Source: Firmicutes bacterium UBA7709 (GTDB lineage: Bacteria; Bacillota_A; Clostridia; Peptostreptococcales; Anaerovoracaceae). Taken from it: DNA of 8,231 nt. Shown here piece by piece: positions 6,395-8,231 of this stretch (position 1 is its first letter; each line of letters opens with the position of its first letter). A program made the position numbers and the translations under genes. Under the pieces are notes generated by a model. That model searched no databases. It was not told the origin of the DNA and saw only the letters and a list, made by a program, of their open reading frames with translations. The DNA lies in the NCBI GenBank assembly GCA_002482405.1, contig DLFX01000259.1, forward strand, positions 26,896 through 35,126. Direction: 5' to 3'.

Positions 6395-6418
6395 TTATGA
6401 AAAGGCAAAGCAATAATT
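6385..6418. repeat. Perfect 12-bp inverted repeat over the sigma-54 -12 element and start site
   Basis: AATTATTGCTTT (6385-6396) and AAAGCAATAATT (6407-6418) are exact reverse complements separated by 10 bp. The left arm contains the promoter's -12 TTGCT, and the right arm lies at about +3 to +14. Only the right arm would be in RNA made from this promoter, so a DNA-level role such as an operator is more likely than an RNA hairpin. No T-run follows the repeat. Confidence 0.75.
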
Positions 6419-6442
6419 TCAATTTGAAGGGAGAATGTAAAT

Positions 6443-7423
6443 ATGGGAAGATTCTTAAATGTAGGCATTATACAGATGCCGGTCAGCAAAGACACATCCG
6501 TCAATTTAAATTATATTGAAAAGAAAGTAAACGATTTGATGTGTGCGTACCACAGGCCGGAATTGATCCTCGGCGTAGAAGGCGGAATCGGGTATTTTAC
6601 TCCTCAGGAAATTCCCGGGCCCATCACGGATTTCTTGGGAAGGATTGCAAAGAAAAATGGAATCTATTTTATTCCGGGAACGATGTATGAAAAAAAAGGC
6701 GATGCCATATATAACGCGGCGCCGATATTTAATCCAAAGGGAGAGTTGATCGCGGTATACCGGAAGATGGCGCCCTGGAGGCCTGCAGAGGATGCCGCCG
6801 CCCCCGGATACGAGTATGTGGTCTTTGATATTCCCGAAAAGGAAACCAAGATAGGCGTCCAGATATGCTATGACCTGAATTTCCCGGAGATTTCCCGGAA
6901 TGAGACGCTGATGGGCGCGGAGGTTCTGGTCAAGATCACCATGGATCCCGAAGAGCTGTATCGCCTCAACAAGCCGGTACACTTTACCAGAGCTTTGGAA
7001 AACCAGGCTTTCCTCGTATCGACCAACGGGGTCGGCCCCTTCGGAGGAACATATATGTATGGCAATTCGCTGGTGATCAATCCCGAAGGGCAGCTTCTAT
7101 GGGAAGCCGGCCCTCAGGAAACCCTCGCTACGGTCACCCTTGACCTGGATCTGGTTTCCCGCTCACGGGAATATGGAACGATCTTCATGGATCACTATTT
7201 ACAGCATCTGAAGGAGTACGCCTTCCCGATGCCTTATGCGAATAATCTGTCCGAAGCGCCTTTATACAAGACTCTGGGAGCGGCGCCCAGGAATGTCGCC
7301 CAATATGAGACACAGGTAGAGAAAATCGGATCTCTGAACGTTGGAAAATCCTCTCCGGAGGGTCCGCTGCCGGAGGAACTGGAGACCGCGCTGAGCGCTT
7401 ATCTGGAAAAACATAAAGAATGA
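6443..7423 (+). CDS. Nitrilase-superfamily amidase, AmiE/AmiF-like
   Basis: A probable cytoplasmic carbon-nitrogen hydrolase of 326 residues, expected to hydrolyse a small amide to a carboxylate and ammonia. The catalytic triad can be seen: Glu46 (LGVEGG), Lys108 (YRKMAPW) and Cys142 (QICYDLNFPE). Glu116 in PWRPAE aligns with the extra active-site Glu of aliphatic amidases and formamidases (AmiE has PWCPIE). The length and a C-terminal tail of about 80 residues past the core also fit the AmiE/AmiF branch rather than true nitrilases. The start ATG has AAGGGAGA (6427-6434) 8 nt upstream. It follows the enhancer-binding regulator by 102 bp and has its own sigma-54 promoter; a strong hairpin terminator follows. 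Formamide or a short aliphatic amide is a reasonable guess, but the WRPAEDAAAPG loop differs from the well-known enzymes, so the substrate stays open. Confidence 0.85.
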   Translation: MGRFLNVGIIQMPVSKDTSVNLNYIEKKVNDLMCAYHRPELILGVEGGIGYFTPQEIPGPITDFLGRIAKKNGIYFIPGTMYEKKGDAIYNAAPIFNPKGELIAVYRKMAPWRPAEDAAAPGYEYVVFDIPEKETKIGVQICYDLNFPEISRNETLMGAEVLVKITMDPEELYRLNKPVHFTRALENQAFLVSTNGVGPFGGTYMYGNSLVINPEGQLLWEAGPQETLATVTLDLDLVSRSREYGTIFMDHYLQHLKEYAFPMPYANNLSEAPLYKTLGAAPRNVAQYETQVEKIGSLNVGKSSPEGPLPEELETALSAYLEKHKE

Positions 7424-7430
7424 TTAAGAT

Positions 7431-7464
7431 GCAGGAAAGCCCGCGGTGATGCGGGCTTTCCTGC
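7431..7464. terminator. Bidirectional terminator between the amidase and lipoprotein genes
   Basis: A perfect 14-bp stem, GCAGGAAAGCCCGC (7431-7444) with GCGGGCTTTCCTGC (7451-7464), closes a GGTGAT loop. It lies 7 bp after the amidase stop and 12 bp from the stop of the convergent lipoprotein gene. Stem and flanks (CTGCTGATAAATTAAG to the right) resemble the three hairpins at 3198-3337. Confidence 0.85.
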
Positions 7465-7476
7465 TGATAAATTAAG

Positions 7477-8088
7477 TTACTCATTCATAACGACTATGGT
7501 ATCGATGGTCTCATCGCCGCTGTCGGCGGTTACCGTTGTGAACCGGATCACATCTCCGGCCGCCAGGTCGGACAGGTCGATTGCCTTTGCGGAATCTCCC
7601 GTTCCTTTCATGACGGTAACATCACCGGAGAGGTTGTATATAACCTCTTCCCCTGTAAACTTTAAGTTATTGATATCCCATTTCTGCTGTCCGGACCGGG
7701 ACTGATCGCCGTCAGGCGCACCGTTGGTTTTCGGCGGCGCTCCTGTTCCGTCAACTGCTGCACCGGAAGTTGGTGCCACGCTGTCGGGTTTGCCGTCGAT
7801 AGCCGGAGGCGTTCCGCCTCCCCCAGGTCCGCCGTCGATAGCTGGAGGCGTTCCGCCCCGGTTATTGCTCGTCCGGTCCGCCAGGACCACGGTGAGCTGG
7901 TCGCCATTTAAAGAGACCACCTTGGCTATGGTTCCCTTCCCGCCGTGAAACGCCTGTTGTCCGCCGTTTTGCTCCTGCTTTGAAGGAGTGCTGTTTGAGG
8001 CTGCTGTTTTATCCGCTCCGCAGCCGGCGAACGATGCGGCGACCAGAGCTGCTGCCAGGAAACAGGCTATCGTACGAATTTTTTTCAT
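7477..8088 (-). CDS. Small secreted lipoprotein with Gly/Pro-rich linker, function unknown
   Basis: A 203-residue predicted lipoprotein. A basic N-terminus and hydrophobic stretch (MKKIRTIACFLAAALVAASF) lead to a lipobox FAGC with Cys23 as the lipidation site. A short beta-rich segment at 50-72 (GKGTIAKVVSLNGDQLTVVL) precedes a Gly/Pro/Asp-rich linker (about 77-135) that holds two GTPPAIDG copies. A C-terminal beta-rich segment (137-203) contains LSDLAAGDVIRFTTV. The two ordered parts look like one small beta-barrel split by a low-complexity insertion, a form seen in Firmicutes lipoproteins of unknown role. The start at 8088 is chosen because GAGGGGG (complement of 8098-8104) is 9 nt upstream and the signal peptide begins there. 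An in-frame ATG at 8151 would add 21 residues without a ribosome-binding site. It converges on the amidase gene. Confidence 0.8.
   Translation of the reverse strand: MKKIRTIACFLAAALVAASFAGCGADKTAASNSTPSKQEQNGGQQAFHGGKGTIAKVVSLNGDQLTVVLADRTSNNRGGTPPAIDGGPGGGGTPPAIDGKPDSVAPTSGAAVDGTGAPPKTNGAPDGDQSRSGQQKWDINNLKFTGEEVIYNLSGDVTVMKGTGDSAKAIDLSDLAAGDVIRFTTVTADSGDETIDTIVVMNE
7792..7857. repeat. 27-bp direct repeat (39-bp period) in the lipoprotein linker
   Basis: Positions 7792-7818 and 7831-7857 match at 26 of 27 bases and encode the two GGTPPAIDG copies. Near identity at DNA level, including third positions, indicates a recent in-frame duplication of 13 codons. Confidence 0.85.
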
Positions 8089-8140
8089 TTCTGTCATCCC
8101 CCTCTTTTTGGATAAAGATTCCATTGATCCAAACGCCATT

Positions 8141-8146
8141 ATTATA
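8141..8146 (-). promoter_or_regulatory. Possible -10 box of the lipoprotein promoter
   Basis: On the minus strand this reads TATAAT, a full match to the vegetative -10. It would give a start near 8134 and a leader of about 46 nt. At 17 bp spacing the -35 position (ACAAGG) is poor. A further TTGACA on the same strand (8214-8209) lacks a good -10 at 16-17 bp, so either an activator helps or another promoter is used. Confidence 0.4.
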
Positions 8147-8203
8147 GGCATTTTTTATGACGGCCTTGTGAAGAAGCTGTGTTTTATTGATAAACGAATT
8201 TTT

Positions 8204-8222
8204 TTATGTGTCAACCACGTAA
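8204..8222. promoter_or_regulatory. Imperfect palindrome over a TTGACA box upstream of the lipoprotein gene
   Basis: TTATGTG (8204-8210), a 5-bp TCAAC spacer and CACGTAA (8216-8222) form an inverted repeat matching at 6 of 7 positions. It overlaps a minus-strand TTGACA (8214-8209). A dimeric regulator could bind here, but it lies over 100 bp from the lipoprotein start and no regulator is identified. Confidence 0.35.
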
Positions 8223-8231
8223 CTCTCACCT

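Noticed and set aside
8089..8151. Upstream ATG extending the lipoprotein by 21 residues
   Set aside because: No ribosome-binding site precedes it, and the extension would push the signal peptide inward. GAGGGGG and the Met at 8088 fit better.

Overview
The window (8231 bp, moderate GC) looks like chromosome from an endospore-forming member of the Clostridia. It carries a SipL-like SPOCS/LysM coat-morphogenesis gene next to spoIIR, plus strong Gram-positive ribosome-binding sites, a TTG start, sporulation-type and sigma-54-type promoter motifs and a lipoprotein with a lipobox. A species cannot be named from the sequence alone.

Left part (1-3215): a sipL-like gene (CDS 121-2343; a GTG at 118 is an alternative start) and spoIIR (2466-3215), both on the + strand. 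SipL works in the mother cell on the spore coat, whereas SpoIIR is made in the forespore to trigger sigma-E activation. The 122-bp gap between them holds a sigma-F-like promoter embedded inside a long hairpin whose 3' arm covers the spoIIR Shine-Dalgarno sequence and reaches its TTG start. A transcript reading through from sipL would fold and hide spoIIR, while a transcript started at the internal promoter would lack the 5' arm.

Middle (3198-3337): three tandem terminator hairpins of one family lie between spoIIR and the convergent MATE gene. They show a 54-bp direct period and one loop is inverted relative to another. A fourth member follows the amidase gene at 7431-7464.

Right-centre (3348-7423): a compact candidate sigma-54 module. 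A PAS-AAA+-Fis enhancer-binding protein (4958-6340) is flanked by a divergent MATE-family exporter (3348-4727, - strand) and a downstream AmiE/AmiF-like amidase of the nitrilase superfamily (6443-7423). Both neighbours have a canonical -24/-12 element of the form TGGCAT-N5-TTGCT. A sigma-A-like promoter with two TACAGTGTAAA palindromes, 24 bp apart, precedes the regulator gene. The simplest model is that the regulator senses a small molecule through its PAS domain and switches on export and amide hydrolysis. The substrate is unknown.

Right end (7477-8231): a - strand gene for a small secreted lipoprotein with a Gly/Pro-rich linker containing a DNA-level repeat. Its upstream region holds a TATAAT box, and further out a TTGACA overlapped by an imperfect palindrome. 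No rRNA, tRNA, IS element or CRISPR array was seen.
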